Part shown: piece after piece, positions 48,071 through 59,145 of the stretch | Layout: each line of letters starts with the position of its first letter | Position numbering within the stretch: position 1 is the stretch's first letter | Assembly (NCBI GenBank): GCA_963922205.1 | Contig: CAWUHX010000004.1 | Coordinates: 1,488,001-1,552,000 of the forward strand | Origin: Romanomermis culicivorax | Lineage: Eukaryota; Nematoda; Enoplea; Mermithida; Mermithidae | Direction of reading: 5' to 3' | Length of the DNA stretch: 64,000 bases | Notes under the pieces: model-generated | Seen by the model: the letters and a program-made list of their open reading frames with translations, nothing else | The model's database searches: none | Told to the model about the DNA's origin: nothing | Position numbers and translations under genes: made by a program

Positions 48071-48990
48071 TCAAGGGGGTCGAGGGAGAGAGGGCTTTGG
48101 GTTCGAAGACTTGGAGGAATAGAGGGGGAATGGGGATTTTGTCTGAACACTTGAGCCCCCTGTTTTACATGAAGGGGAAGTGCTTTGATTGATAACATCA
48201 GCTTTCTTAAGTTGCTCAACTTTTTGTTTGATGCTTTGTTTTGCTTTTGGTGGTTTTTGAAAAAGGAGTCTGTGTCTGTGTTTATAATTACTTGTACCAA
48301 TGCTGTGGGAGATAAGTAGCCTGTGACTCACATGCGTTTTCGATTCACTGTGAAGGGGCTGATATTTGGATAAGAAATTGATTAATTCAGCTTTTTGCGT
48401 TTCATTCTGGTCACTCTTGGTCATATCTATTTTGCCTTTTACCCATGTGAATGTATGAAGACGTTTCTGTTTGTTTTGGGTGGGAAAATGAGATTGGGCG
48501 GTTGAATTTGTTGCTGGGAGGGGACAAGAAACAGGGGCGATGCATGTATCAGGATGGGGGATTTGGGGCTTGCTGACATGGTTTGAGCTAGAACTGCAGA
48601 TACCACTACTTTTACTCTGGAAAATTCTAGCTGCAAAATGAATTTTACGATTTTTTTGTGTTTTGGGGGTAGGAAGAATAGTTTTTCGCCTGGGGAATGT
48701 GTAGGGGTCTGTGGGGGGGCCCTGCAATTGTGGAAACATTGGGCGTTCCTTTTTGTATACTGGTTCAGATTTGGATGTCTTACTGGTTCCAGGATGTTTA
48801 TGCTTCTGTGTAATTTTTGGCTGGGGGTTTTTGATTTCAACATGTCACTGCTTTTTGGTGATGCAATTTTTGAAGTGCCACTTGTATCAGGAAGGGGTAT
48901 GTCAAGGACGTACTGGGGGTCAAACTGCTTATGACTGGTGGGCAGAACTGTATTTGAAGCATGTTGAGGGCGATGCTCGACAGTCGGCAA
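48071..48990 (-). pseudogene. Linker and RT N-terminal stub of the Gypsy element
   Basis: Continues downstream of gag in shifted frames. A Pro/Ser-rich linker is followed by the recognisable start of a Gypsy RT (LINFLSKYQPLHSESKTHVS, then KQKVEQLKKADVINQSTSP). It stops just before where the conserved RT palm would begin, and the polypurine tract follows shortly, so RT palm, RNase H and integrase are deleted. Confidence 0.7.
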
Positions 48991-49019
48991 TATGGAGTAC
49001 AGGGCTGGGACATCAATGT

Positions 49020-50114
49020 TTATTTGTGGTGGGGTAGTCTCTCTTCAATGCAATTTTGGACATTAGGGGTCATTTGGTTGGGGCAATATCTACTTGTGTG
49101 ACCTCTCTGCTTACAAATAAAACATTCTACATTTGAGTAGCTTTTGGATATGCAATGGCTGGATCTGTGACCGGTCTGAGAACAGTGAATGCATTTGCTT
49201 TCACAGTCTCGAGTCATGTGATTAGTCTTAAAGCAAATTTGGCATGACTTTTTAGTACCTGGGGAATCACAATTTTTGGCGAAATGCCCGACTTGATTGC
49301 ATTGAAAACATGTGATGTGTCTCAAATTACTGTTATCATGCTGGGGTTGGGTTTGAGAATTTTGCATTATTTGCAATTGCAACTCTGTGACTTGTTGTTC
49401 CAACTTATGTAATATTCCTAATATTCCCTGCTGTTCAGTGTAATTGCCTAATGAAAAAATGGGTTCCGATTCAGGGGATATGAGGGGTATGGGGCTAGAT
49501 TTCAATCTGTTTCTGAAAATTTGTTGTTCGACATAAGCTGCCTTGTCAGACATTTCTGTTAGGGTTGTGAATCGTCTGTACGTCAGTACCTCTCTAATTT
49601 CATTTTGCATGCCTTCCATGAAAAGAGGTTTGATTATCATCTCACATGCATCTGAATTGAAATTGGGGTAAGCAAGGGTTGCTAGATGCTCAAAGTCAAA
49701 CAAAAATTCAAGTACTGTTTACGATCTTTTTTGTTTCCATTCCCGCAAAAAATGTTGGTGTAAATCGGTGTCTCTGTGGTTGGGGAAACATGCTTGTAAT
49801 GCAGTTCTATACTGTTCATACATTTGGGGTTTGTTTTCTGAATTTTCTAAACTTTTAAAATTTTCTAATGCTGCACCACCCAAATGAATTTCAAAACATG
49901 CTAATTTTAGTTGCCCCTCAGTATCTTTCAAGCCTTGCAGTATCATGAACTGCTCTAGTGTCGCTTGCTCCATTTGCCAAAATATTGGGTTACTCCCCCC
50001 GTAAATACTGTAGGTTTTGCATAAAAATTGTTTGCGATACTGTTTCGAATATTGGCCATTCTTAAATCGTCGATCAGGGTGGGATCCACAGTGTTTTGGC
50101 TTAATTGTGTGCAA
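49020..50114 (-). pseudogene. gag with four CCHC zinc knuckles
   Basis: A retrotransposon gag split by one frameshift near 49,710. The N-terminal piece has the capsid-like core (ATLEQFMILQGLKDTEGQLK, FEIHLGGAALENF, HFLREWKQKR). The second piece continues the capsid (FDFEHLATLAYPNF, MIIKPLFMEGM), then a heptad-like segment (LHKLEQQVTELQLQIMQ) and four knuckles: CFQCNQVGHFAKNC, CQICFKTNHMTRDC, CIHCSQTGHRSSHC and CFICKQRGHTSRYC. Four intact knuckles in a row is more than the usual one or two. Only the frameshift prevents a full gag. Confidence 0.88.
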
Positions 50115-50346
50115 AGAGTTCGAAAATGTTCTGCAAAAAGTTTGTTAATTTGCTCTCTTACAACTTGTCCTAAGTGGTCTCATGTATGATGCGTCATTTT
50201 CAGTTTGTGTTTTTATGAATAGTTGTCCTACTGTAGGAGACAATTATTACCATATGGGATTACTGCTTAGGGATGCCTGAATAAAGAATGCACCGAGTGG
50301 GGCAGGGAGTTCCAATGATTAATGATGGGGTATGGTCACCAAAATA

Positions 50347-51222
50347 TGTAATGACCAGTTCTTAATGATACTTTACTTGTTCCTAACGAACCGATGAGGC
50401 CACATACAACGGCACAGGATACGGTAGGACAACAACAATGAATACGCGAAATTGAGCATCGCTTGCTCGTCAACAAAATAACACACAATGATCACTTGCA
50501 AATAACAAACTCGGTTTAACTGCTTTCAAAAAATCTCGCTTTTACAATAAAACGCTTGCAAATGAAAAGAATGCTGGAATCACAGATCTGACAAAATCAT
50601 GCTTTGCTTCTCTTTAAATACAGCTTCCGTGGCCACTCCCTTGGCGTCGCCGGAAGTCTTGTTTCCGTCAATCTTTTTCGCCCAATTGCTGCTTCTTGCT
50701 TCAGTTGTCTCGCTAGTTTGGTCACGCCTTCCAATGCTTTCCTGGTACTGTATGCTTCTCGTGCTTTCCTTATGCTTGCTTCCTATGGTGGGCTTAGCCA
50801 CATCTCTGTGGTTCTGTGCATGCTCCTGTATCTATTTCCTCTCTGTATACATGTTTTGTGGGACCCCTCACTACTGTTCCACTTGGAACTGGTGTCCGGT
50901 GGGGATTCTACTTTCCACTGCATGCAGGTGTGTTTACGATTTTTATGAGAAATTAAGCTGTGGAATCTGTACTTTAGCGTAGATTCTAGGGGACCAGCTT
51001 CCGATGTGCAAATTAATTGGGGCGTCTTAATTGGATCAATAGCGGCTACTGGTGTGTGGAAGGATCAAAATAAAGTACTTCACATAATTTTACAGGAATG
51101 TTTGGGTGTGAATCCCGGACACCCTTGAGACGATAGATTAAGAAATGAAATAATATTTAATAAATGAATATCACATAGTGTACACTATATATTTACAGTA
51201 GTGCGTTAGCATGTACGTTACA
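50347..51222 (-). repeat. 5' LTR (element on minus strand)
   Basis: 876 bp, TGTAATGACC...GTTACA, followed by ATAC. Confidence 0.92.
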
Positions 51223-52162
51223 ATACATAGAATATCGATTGATTGACTTTTGTGTACGAAATGTATCATAAAAATACGACTTTTTTCTACGTTGTGGTGA
51301 AGTCAGTTCAACTGGATTAATGGTTTTGTTGATTTAGATAGACATCAATATGTGCCCGGAAGATCGAATAATGTGAAAAAACAGTTTGCTAGTGATTTTG
51401 AAAACAAAAAACCAGATTGGTTTTGGTTTTTTTTAAACCAAAAACCAAAAAACCAAAGCCTTCCCAACCCTGGTGTGACAATAATCGTCTGCATTGACAG
51501 TAAACAGGTTATTGAGCGCGCCGTTTTGAGTCAACCTTTGTACCTTTTGGATAGGAGAAAAAATGATAAGAAACGGGAGAAAAAGAAACGGAGAGTGGGA
51601 AAGGAAATATAAAGCAGAGAAATGAATAATTATATAAAGTGGAGCATGCAGGATATGCGAAGAGCCACTTGAAAAAATCTTTACCAGTCGGAAAAATTTG
51701 TTATCACTCACAAATGATCGTTTATTTCGAAACATAATGCGCAAAATTTTACAAGGTGCATCGCAAAAATTTCAAGATGCATTGCAAAAAAATCAAAATT
51801 CACGACTTTCCTTTCAAGTGCATCATACTTTTTTCAAGATAATCTTTAAAAATCAAAATGTCATCTCGAAAAAGAATCAAGATGGACGGCACATAAAAGG
51901 ATGAAAATTCAACCAATGAAAGGCGCTACCCCGCCTCCTGTTTTTATATATACGAGAGCCCTTCGAAGCGGATTACTCAGGTTACAGCTTGCACGTGAGG
52001 TCAGATAGACGAGTTTCCTCTTACAAAAAAATACTCTACGAAGGACTATACGAAACTATTCATTTTTATTGTCGTGAGAAAATTACAAACGAACTGTTAC
52101 TTAACGAATAAAAACGTTGAATTAACGACAGCTCGACACAAACCCGTAAATTCGATTGAGAC

Positions 52163-55100
52163 TCAAGCCACAGTTGTGGGATCCCAACAATAACGTTTCG
52201 AAGTTTTGAGATTGCTCAATAATTCTATATCCGATTCTGACATTATGATATCAATGGATTCGAAATTGCTTTTAACGCGTTCGACGCTCCTCGTTTTAGG
52301 CAAAACGCTTACGTTTTGGTTAATAGCCCAAGCTAGTAATAATTGAGCCGCCTCGCATTTATATTTTTTGCACATTTCGACAACGAGCGGTTCTTTGAAC
52401 AACGCCGCACTCGAATGAGCCGATCCTAAAGAACTGTAGGCTTGGAAATGGATTTCGTGCTTTTTACAATAATTTAAGAGATCCGGACACGTATTGTGTG
52501 GATGGAATTCGCATTGATTGACAACCGGCTTTATTTTGGCGTATTCGTCCATTTCTTCTAAATGTTTGATCATGTAATTCGAAACGCCGAGGGCTTTTAC
52601 TTTTCCTTCATCTGAAATAGGATGAGAAAATGGGTGATGAACTGATGTAACATTCATTTTGAAAATACCGGGTCCGGATGCAAAATTTTAAGGGTATCGG
52701 GTCCGGGTCCAGGGATAATTTTGAGTCTTGTTCCGGTTCCAGGTACTAGATATACATCTCTAATATCGGGTAGCATATTTAGAAAATATCGGGTCCAGGT
52801 CAATTTTAAGAAGTCCGTGTCCGGGTCCAACAAAATAGTCCGGTAATTTCCGGTCTTGCTTCGAGTCCGGGTAGACGAATTCGAGACGAAAAAGTTGGAT
52901 TCCGAACCCGGCTTCGATTTAAATTTCGGAATTCTGGTTCTAAATTTTCAATTTTTGGACCGAAAAGTCAATGTTCTCGGCGCTCCGCGCCATGAATAAA
53001 TTTTTTACAGTTTTTTAGACATATATTACTATTTTTTCAACTGTTTTTCGGACTTTTTGCTGAAAAAATTAATTTTTTTTTTCAGAGACCCATCCCCCTA
53101 AAATTTTGGGACCCCCAGCCTCAAAAAAGTCGAATGACGCCCGCATGCACCAGACCCTAGGACCCCGTTACATGTACGATACCTACCGTATAATTTTTCC
53201 ATTTCTAACCACGTTTGACGCCTCAATTCTTTCAAACGTTCGTGATCCGCTACGCTGACGCTGGCGGCGCCCGGAAAATGAACCAAATACAAATCGATAT
53301 AGTCGGTTTGAAGGTCATTCAACGAACATAGAAATGCGTCGCGCGCTTTAACGCCGTGATGAGACGTCGGCATTTTTGACGTGATGAAAATATCTTCGCG
53401 AGTCAAGTTGTGTTTTGGTACTAATTCTTTCAAGATCGGACCGATAAATTTTTCATTATGATAAACGTGGGCTGTATCGATGAAACGATAACCTAAAAAG
53501 AAGATATCATTCTTGAAAACTAAAATTTTGGTTTGTTTAGAGATCAATGTTGACAAAATTCATTTTTCAAGCATATGTACGTATGTAACGGGGCCCTGAG
53601 GTCTGGAGAATCGGGCGACTTTTTTGGAGCCGGGGTCACTGATTCCCAGAATTTTAGCGGGAGGGGGGTCTCTGAAGAAATAAAAATTTGATTTCTTTAC
53701 CAAAAAGGTCCGAAAACGGATAAAAAACGGTAATTTTTGTCTAAAATACAGTAATAAATGTATACATGGTGCGAAGCACCGAGAAAATTGACATTTTTGC
53801 CCAAAAAATGACGTTTTTCAGTATTTTTCAAACGAACAGTATGGGGGTCCTAATGACTACCATATGGCTAGCCGTAGGATTGGAAAACACTGGAAATGGG
53901 GTCGCCTAAACGCTAGCCATGTGGCCGACGATTTCTGATGAGGGGTTCCAAGAGAACTCCGCCTAATTACTAGGGATGGGCCGGGTATCCGGATCCGGAT
54001 CCGCGGATATCCGCCTAAATTTTAGGATCCGGATCCGATCCGGATCCGCTAAACCAGATTTTTTTGGATCCGGATCCGATCCGGATCCGCCGAACCAAAT
54101 TTTTTAAGATCTGGATCCGGATCCGGATCCGCTGTTGTCAATGATTAAGATCCGGTCATAATCGGATCTTTATTCATTATTATTCTCATAAAATTTTGCA
54201 GTATTAGAAAACACCAGAAATTTTCCGGCGCTTCGCGCCGGATTAAATAATTCTTTGCAATACTATTTTTCAACAAATAGTGCTTCCTGGAGAAAAAATT
54301 TCCAGTAAAGGAAAAAATTTTGGCAGTCCTCCTGTACGGAAAAGGCGAATTTTGGTCCATTTCAGAACGTCAAAATCTACTCCAACTTTTTTGCAACTTA
54401 AATTTTAAACATGAAGCCGAGTTTGAATTGAGAAGCATCATGGAACTAATTTTCAGAAATTTCAGGTTTAAATTGAAGTTTTTCAGATTTATGAAAGTTA
54501 TGAGTATATTTTCTTAATTTCTAAGATGATTATGAAGGACGGGAACTCGAGTGCTATTAGGAAGAAACTATGTGCGAAAATACATAAAAGATCATGGTTT
54601 TTTCAGTGTACAACAAAAAATTTCTTCGTACAAAGACTTTTTGGCCGATCGTTTTACAGGTACAAAGAGGCTTGTACACAAAATCACTGCAATGGTAGCA
54701 AAATTATACTTGAGAAACAGTAATTTTTCAACAGTACCACTCTTCAAACCATTTTTGGTAGGATCATAAATTTGATTAGCACCACTAAATAGCTGTTCAT
54801 AGGGGACACTTTTCGCTGGTACTAATTTAAGTTTACTTTCTACATGAAGCAATTGTCCAGAGACGTTTGAGATTTAAGTTCATGCTATAATTTGGTTTTT
54901 GAGTAGCTAGGTTCATTTTTTGGCTATCTCTAAAGAAAACACAAAAATTAATTCTTTAACATAACTTTACTTTACTAGTAGCAATTTGTTCCACAATTAC
55001 TTCTATTTTCATTATCTTCTTTTTATTTAGCCGCAAACTGCTTATATATTGCCATATGTTTCCTCTCCAAATGTTTTCTCTGACATCCAGTAGCACAACC

Positions 55101-57190
55101 TTTTCTGGATAACTGGATTCTGCATTTATTGCACTTTGCCTTTTCTTCATCATCTGGGGACTCGGTGAAGTAGTCCCACACTCTGCTAGTGAAGGAAAAA
55201 CTTAAATCCATAATTTCTGAAAAAAGTTTCCATTTCTATTTATTTCTTTTCTGATGAAACCAATATTAATCTAAACATGAATACAATTTAATGAATGAAA
55301 ATTATCAATTAGTACATGTGAACTATTTCAATAAATGAATACCTCAATCATTAATAATCTATTAATCTATTGACACCAATGAATATAAATTCATTCAACT
55401 CAATTTTAGACAAATTAGACATAGTACATATACTTATTGAAAGATCCGGATCCGATCCGGATCCGCGCGGATCTGTTCCTCAAGATCCGGATCCGGATCC
55501 GGATCCGCTGAACCAAATTTTTTTGGATCCGGATCCGATCCGGATCCGCTGAACCAAATTTTCCAAGATCCGGATCCGGATCCGGATCCGCTGTCGCCAA
55601 AAAAGTCGATCCGGCCCATCCCTACTAATTACATGTATGTTTTCCAACAATCTAGAATACCAATATCTAAAATTTTTCTAGCGCTGAGCGCCAGAATAAA
55701 GCACAAATCCAAATCTAAAAATCTCTAGTCCTAATGACTGAAAGGTCAGCACCAATCATACATGTAACGGAGCCTCGAGGTCTGGGGGGTTGGGCTATTT
55801 TTTTGGGCCGGGGGTCAGTAATTCCCAAAATTTTGGGGGGAGGGGTCTCTGGAGGAAAAAAATTCCATTTTTTCACGAAAAAAATGAAAAACAGTTCAGA
55901 AAATAGTAATTTTTGTCTAAAAAACGATGAAGAATTTATTTATGGCGCGAAGCGCCGAGAAAATTGACCTTTTCGACCATTTTTTGTTCAAAAAATGACA
56001 TTTTTATCAAAAAATTGACATTTTTCCGACCAAAAGTAAGGGGGTCCCTAGGGCTACCCTATGGCTAGCCATAGGATTAGAAAATCCTGGGAGGCGGTCG
56101 CCCAATGGCTAGCCATTTGGTCGACGATTTCTAGGGGGGGGTTCCCATAGCACTAACCCCCCCCCCCCCAATGACATGTATGGCACCAATTATTTTTTGC
56201 TCAATAATTTTAAATCGATGTTATTGAATAAAAAAAGACACGCCTGAAGATTTTTCCAAGAATCCACAATTTTTCCAAATTTTACGCATTTTTACATGAT
56301 TTTGAAAAAATATTTCCGTAATGTAGAAAAATGCCAAGTTTTAAGTGGATAATTTATCCCCTTGGTTGATGTATACTGTACATACATACGATGGGGGGAA
56401 TTCCTAACCCCCCCCCCCCCCCCAGAAATCGTCGACCATACGGCTAGCCGTTGGGCGACCGCCCCCCCCCCAGGATTTTCCAATCCAATGGCTAGCCATA
56501 TGGTAGCCGTAGGGACCAGACAACCCCATGGGGAGAGGTATGAGGGGGGTATTACCCCTAGTCCTAAAAATTCATCACTGGGTGCCTAATTTTGAGGCAA
56601 AATGAAGTATTTAGTGGACATTTAGCTATGCACTACACCCTCAAATTTTGAAATTTACTCCTACCTGAAAAATCTGACCTTGGGGACTTCTGGTAGGGAC
56701 GCCCATACTTTTGGTCGGAAAAATACTGAAAAATGTCAATTTTTGAACGAAAAATGGTAAAAAATGTGAATTTTGTTGGCGCTTCGCGCCATGAATACAT
56801 TTTTCCGGTCTCTTTAGGGAAAAATTACAATTTTTGCACTTTTTTCGCGAAGAAATAGATTTTTTTCCTTGAGAGACCCCTCTCCCCAAAATTTTGGGAA
56901 TTACTGACCCCCGGCCCCAAAAAAGTCGCCCGACCCACCCCCTAGACCTGGGGGCTCCGTTACATGTATGATACTGTATAGATTTTTTTGGACACTAATA
57001 CAAAACGACTTCACTAACGTTCAAAATAATTTACCAGCTTCGAAACCCGCGTCGATAACATTGAACAACACGTCCTTGTTCCGCAACTCCCAAGTACCGA
57101 TGCCAATTATAGGCATGAAAACACCTTTGGAAATTTCGATGCATTTAGCAATTTTCTTCATGATGGCCGAGCTGGTCGGAGCGGAAATCT
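52163..57190 (-). CDS. Aldo-keto reductase, copy B (exons 52163-52611, 53187-53492, 57035-57161/57190)
   Basis: Intact AKR of 293 aa if it starts at MKKIAKCIEIS, with consistent exon phases (GCTG|GT, TACG|AT). All four catalytic positions are present: Asp48 and Tyr53 in YRFIDTAHVYHNE, Lys82 in ITSKMP, His114 in YLVHFPG. The NQCEFHPHN substrate-loop motif and the C-terminal LPKTRSVERVKSN cofactor motif are complete. The length is slightly short for the family (300-320), consistent with additional N-terminal residues from an upstream exon: the frame is open back to a TTTTTAG acceptor at 57,191. Likely a cytosolic NADPH-dependent reductase; the substrate is unknown. The introns contain at least four hAT-like insertions. 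The paralogue is at 12-23 kb. Confidence 0.92.
52960..53178. mobile_element. CATACATGTA-family MITE abutting AKR-B exon 2, left part lost
   Basis: Ends TACATGTACG; the next eight bases ATACCTAC touch exon 2. It includes CTCGGCGCTCCGCGCCATG. The left end is missing, probably through the same deletion that shortened this intron to 575 bp. Confidence 0.65.
53971..55624. mobile_element. hAT element with TAGGGATGGGCCGG termini and GATCCG arrays
   Basis: TIR TAGGGATGGGCCGG / ATCCGGCCCATCCCTA; perfect 8-bp TSD CTAATTAC. Block A retains the unoccupied site (CCTAATTACATG near 21,875), so the insertion followed the duplication. The sub-terminal regions are tandem GGATCC/GGATCCGATCC palindromes separated by CCGAACCAAATTTTTT. 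The interior keeps one BED finger and is otherwise non-coding. Confidence 0.95.
55023..55211 (-). pseudogene. BED-type zinc finger, hAT transposase N-terminal remnant
   Basis: Reads SRVWDYFTESPDDEEKAKCN, then KC, a gap and HLERKHMAIYKQF. This is the BED finger pattern (aromatic start, C-x2-C, H-x4-H) used by hAT transposases to bind DNA ends. The catalytic domain is absent. Confidence 0.8.
55757..56182. mobile_element. CATACATGTA-family MITE in AKR-B intron
   Basis: Perfect 8-bp TSD GCACCAAT; termini CATACATGTA and GACATGTATG. Contains TGGCGCGAAGCGCCGA. Same insertion as 22,006-22,434. Confidence 0.93.
56381..56970. mobile_element. CATACATGTA-family MITE with a nested MITE
   Basis: Perfect 8-bp TSD ATACTGTA; termini CATACATACG and TACATGTATG. 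Same insertion as 22,660-23,061, but 176 bp plus a TSD longer because of a nested element. Confidence 0.93.
56517..56692. mobile_element. 176-bp hAT-like MITE, CAGA...TCTG termini
   Basis: Perfect 8-bp TSD GTAGGGAC. TIRs CAGACAACCCCATGG and CCTTGGGGACTTCTG. Block A lacks it, so it is a later insertion. Confidence 0.9.
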
Positions 57191-57633
57191 CTAAAAAGAA
57201 AAAAGCTTTAGAGGATGATAAGTTTTAGCATCGCAGGTAGCATGGTAATCGCACGACATAATTATACACATTGAACGGTGCTTTAAAATTTCATGAAGAT
57301 GAATTTTAGAACAATCGATATTTGAATCAGAGGTGGCAAAATCCACTTTTCAAAATTCTCTCAGAGTGGGGTAATTCTGGACGGAATTTTTTTCGCGTTC
57401 ACAGGTTCGTATCTTTGAAAATATTGATTTACTGTGAAAAATTTTTTTTCTTCGACCGAAAGTGCGTTCTTTTTCTTCAGCGTGTTGATTTTCGCGAAAG
57501 AATTTTTTTCATAACTTTTAGGTGGTGTCAAAACTCTTCTCGTATATCGGTACTGTAACAGTTCATGAAGTGATGTTCCGTTTTCTATCTGACAAAATAA
57601 CTTCAAAATATGGGTATTTATGGAGCTAGTTGA

Positions 57634-57924
57634 CATACCTGTAATTGGGGGGACCCCCAACTTGGTCGAACCCTATACCCAAACGTTAGGATCCCCACCC
57701 CCAACTTGGTCAACCCTATACCAACTCCCATCAAAGTAGAAAAAAACAAGGAAAAAAGATGCTTTTTTTGCCTTTCTTGAGGAAAATTTTTTAAATTTTT
57801 CGACTTTTTTGGGGTCTTTTTGACCCCCTCCCCAAAATTTTGGAAATTTCGGGAGCCCCAAACCCCAAATTTTCGGTTTACCCCCCCCCCCCCCCCCCAA
57901 TAGGTCGGACCTCTTACAGGTATG
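57634..57924. mobile_element. CATACCTGTA-family MITE (block B partner of 23,774-24,050)
   Basis: Flanks CTAGTTGA and CTGGTTGA; termini CATACCTGTA and TACAGGTATG. A C run of about 18 bases marks its right shoulder. Confidence 0.92.
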
Positions 57925-58144
57925 CTGGTTGACACCCGTTTAACATCTGCATGTTATAAGATTGTACATAATAGAAAAAATAAAACACTGATGCGCGTTC
58001 TTTTTAACAGACAAGCTACATTGTCATTAATAGAAGGAGGGTGACTTAAGCAGCCGATTGACAGCATCCTATTATACGCCGCAGATCCACGGCTTTGTAG
58101 ATTAAATACGCCTAGGGTAAAAAATGAGATCATGTGATACTCAC

Positions 58145-58210
58145 GCCATCGACGTGAAACGGGGTGTCCCAAGTACGCTTGGTTTACATCTAATTAGCAT
58201 ATACATAATT
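58145..58210 (-). other. Candidate 5' non-coding exon of AKR-B
   Basis: Same sequence and donor (ATGGC then GTGAGTAT) as at 27,737. Relative to block A, about 3.5 kb between this exon and the first coding exon is missing here. Confidence 0.4.
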
Positions 58211-58403
58211 CTAACACATTCATATCTCCATCGTAAATAATGTAAGTCTATAAGAGCCTATAAGCATTAACGAGAATGACACACTACAATAATATAAAAA
58301 ATTATAAATGAACTGAATGAAACCCGGCACAAGCGCCAAAAAATTTTCACTTTGCATCTTAGAATGCATAATAATGCATCTCCGAACAGAAACCCCTATA
58401 ACC

Positions 58404-58484
58404 TAATCAAAAAAGCAATCAGGTTAGACCTCAAGTTGCACTGTGCAACTTGGCAGAAAAAATTCGGTTGCACAGCTCGAAATT
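58404..58484. repeat. 80-bp repeat near the right end of block B
   Basis: Matches 27,998-28,078; similarity to block A ends about 45 bases later. Confidence 0.65.
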
Positions 58485-59145
58485 AAGAGAAAGCATTGCG
58501 GAGCGACATCTGTCATCAATTTGATTGGTTCTGGCCAAAAAAACAAAAAAAAAATTGGAAAATCTCTGGTTTTTTTCTAAAATCATTGGGAAACTGTTTT
58601 TTCACATTAGTTGATCTTCTAGGCATGTATTGGTGTCTGTCTAAATCAACAAAACAATTAAATTAGTTGAATTGGCTTCACTACAAAGTAGAAAAAAGAC
58701 GTATTTTTATGATAAATTTCGTACTCAAAAGATGTAATATAAATCAATCGATGTCCTTTGTATCCATCTTGCAAGCACACATTTAGTACATGAGTCAACC
58801 TTGCTATAATTTGCTCATAAAAAAGTCGATGCTTAATCTTTCGTGGAGTGTACTTCGACCATACGGGGTGACATCCATTGATCCATATCATCATCAAAAT
58901 GTTATAAAATATGATTGAGTTTAATATCTTGAATTTATTGTAACGGTAAGCTTTTCAATTTTCTTAGCTCGAAATTTCAAAATACTAATGAGACAACAAT
59001 AATGAAATTTTATACAGATCAGTTAAGCATACTGTAGGTTAAAAAAGAGAAGAGCTTTTGAGTGGCTCATTTTTATCTTACTTAACGTCGCTACTAAGTA
59101 GAAAAAATCGTGCAAAAATATGTATATCTATCATGCAAGCGAGAA

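Larger units (their letters stand above)
47160..51222 (-). mobile_element. Gypsy-type LTR retrotransposon, pol-deleted
   Basis: LTRs 47,160-48,039 and 50,347-51,222 start TGTAA and end GTTACA. The TSD ATAC flanks the unit, and block A shows the empty site (GGATACATAGAA near 10,795), so it inserted after the duplication. On the minus strand the interior begins TATTTTGGTGACC, giving a primer-site-like TGGTGACC, and ends with the polypurine tract AGAAGGAGGGAAA. It contains gag and the first part of RT only. LTR identity is about 95% by eye. Confidence 0.93.
42919..51472. mobile_element. hAT element, block B copy, enlarged by a gene segment and an LTR element
   Basis: The left end CGGAGTTGGCAAAAACC and right end CCTTCCCAACCCTG are flanked by GTGTGACC and GTGTGACA, the same target as the block A copy, so this is one ancestral insertion copied by the duplication. 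After about 40 bp of left end the sequence differs from block A for roughly 4 kb, which contains an intact gene. Similarity resumes from about 46,990 and is then interrupted by the LTR element at 47,160-51,222. Confidence 0.85.
53572..55639. mobile_element. CATACATGTA-family MITE split by a nested hAT
   Basis: Corresponds to the 425-bp copy at 21,465-21,889. Starts CATATGTACG and ends ACATGTATG; a 1.65-kb hAT sits 15 bases from its right end. Confidence 0.82.

Noticed and set aside
55370-55619. Asp-Pro and Ser-Gly repeat frames
   Set aside because: They arise from the GGATCC arrays of the hAT element; both strands are open because of the repeat.
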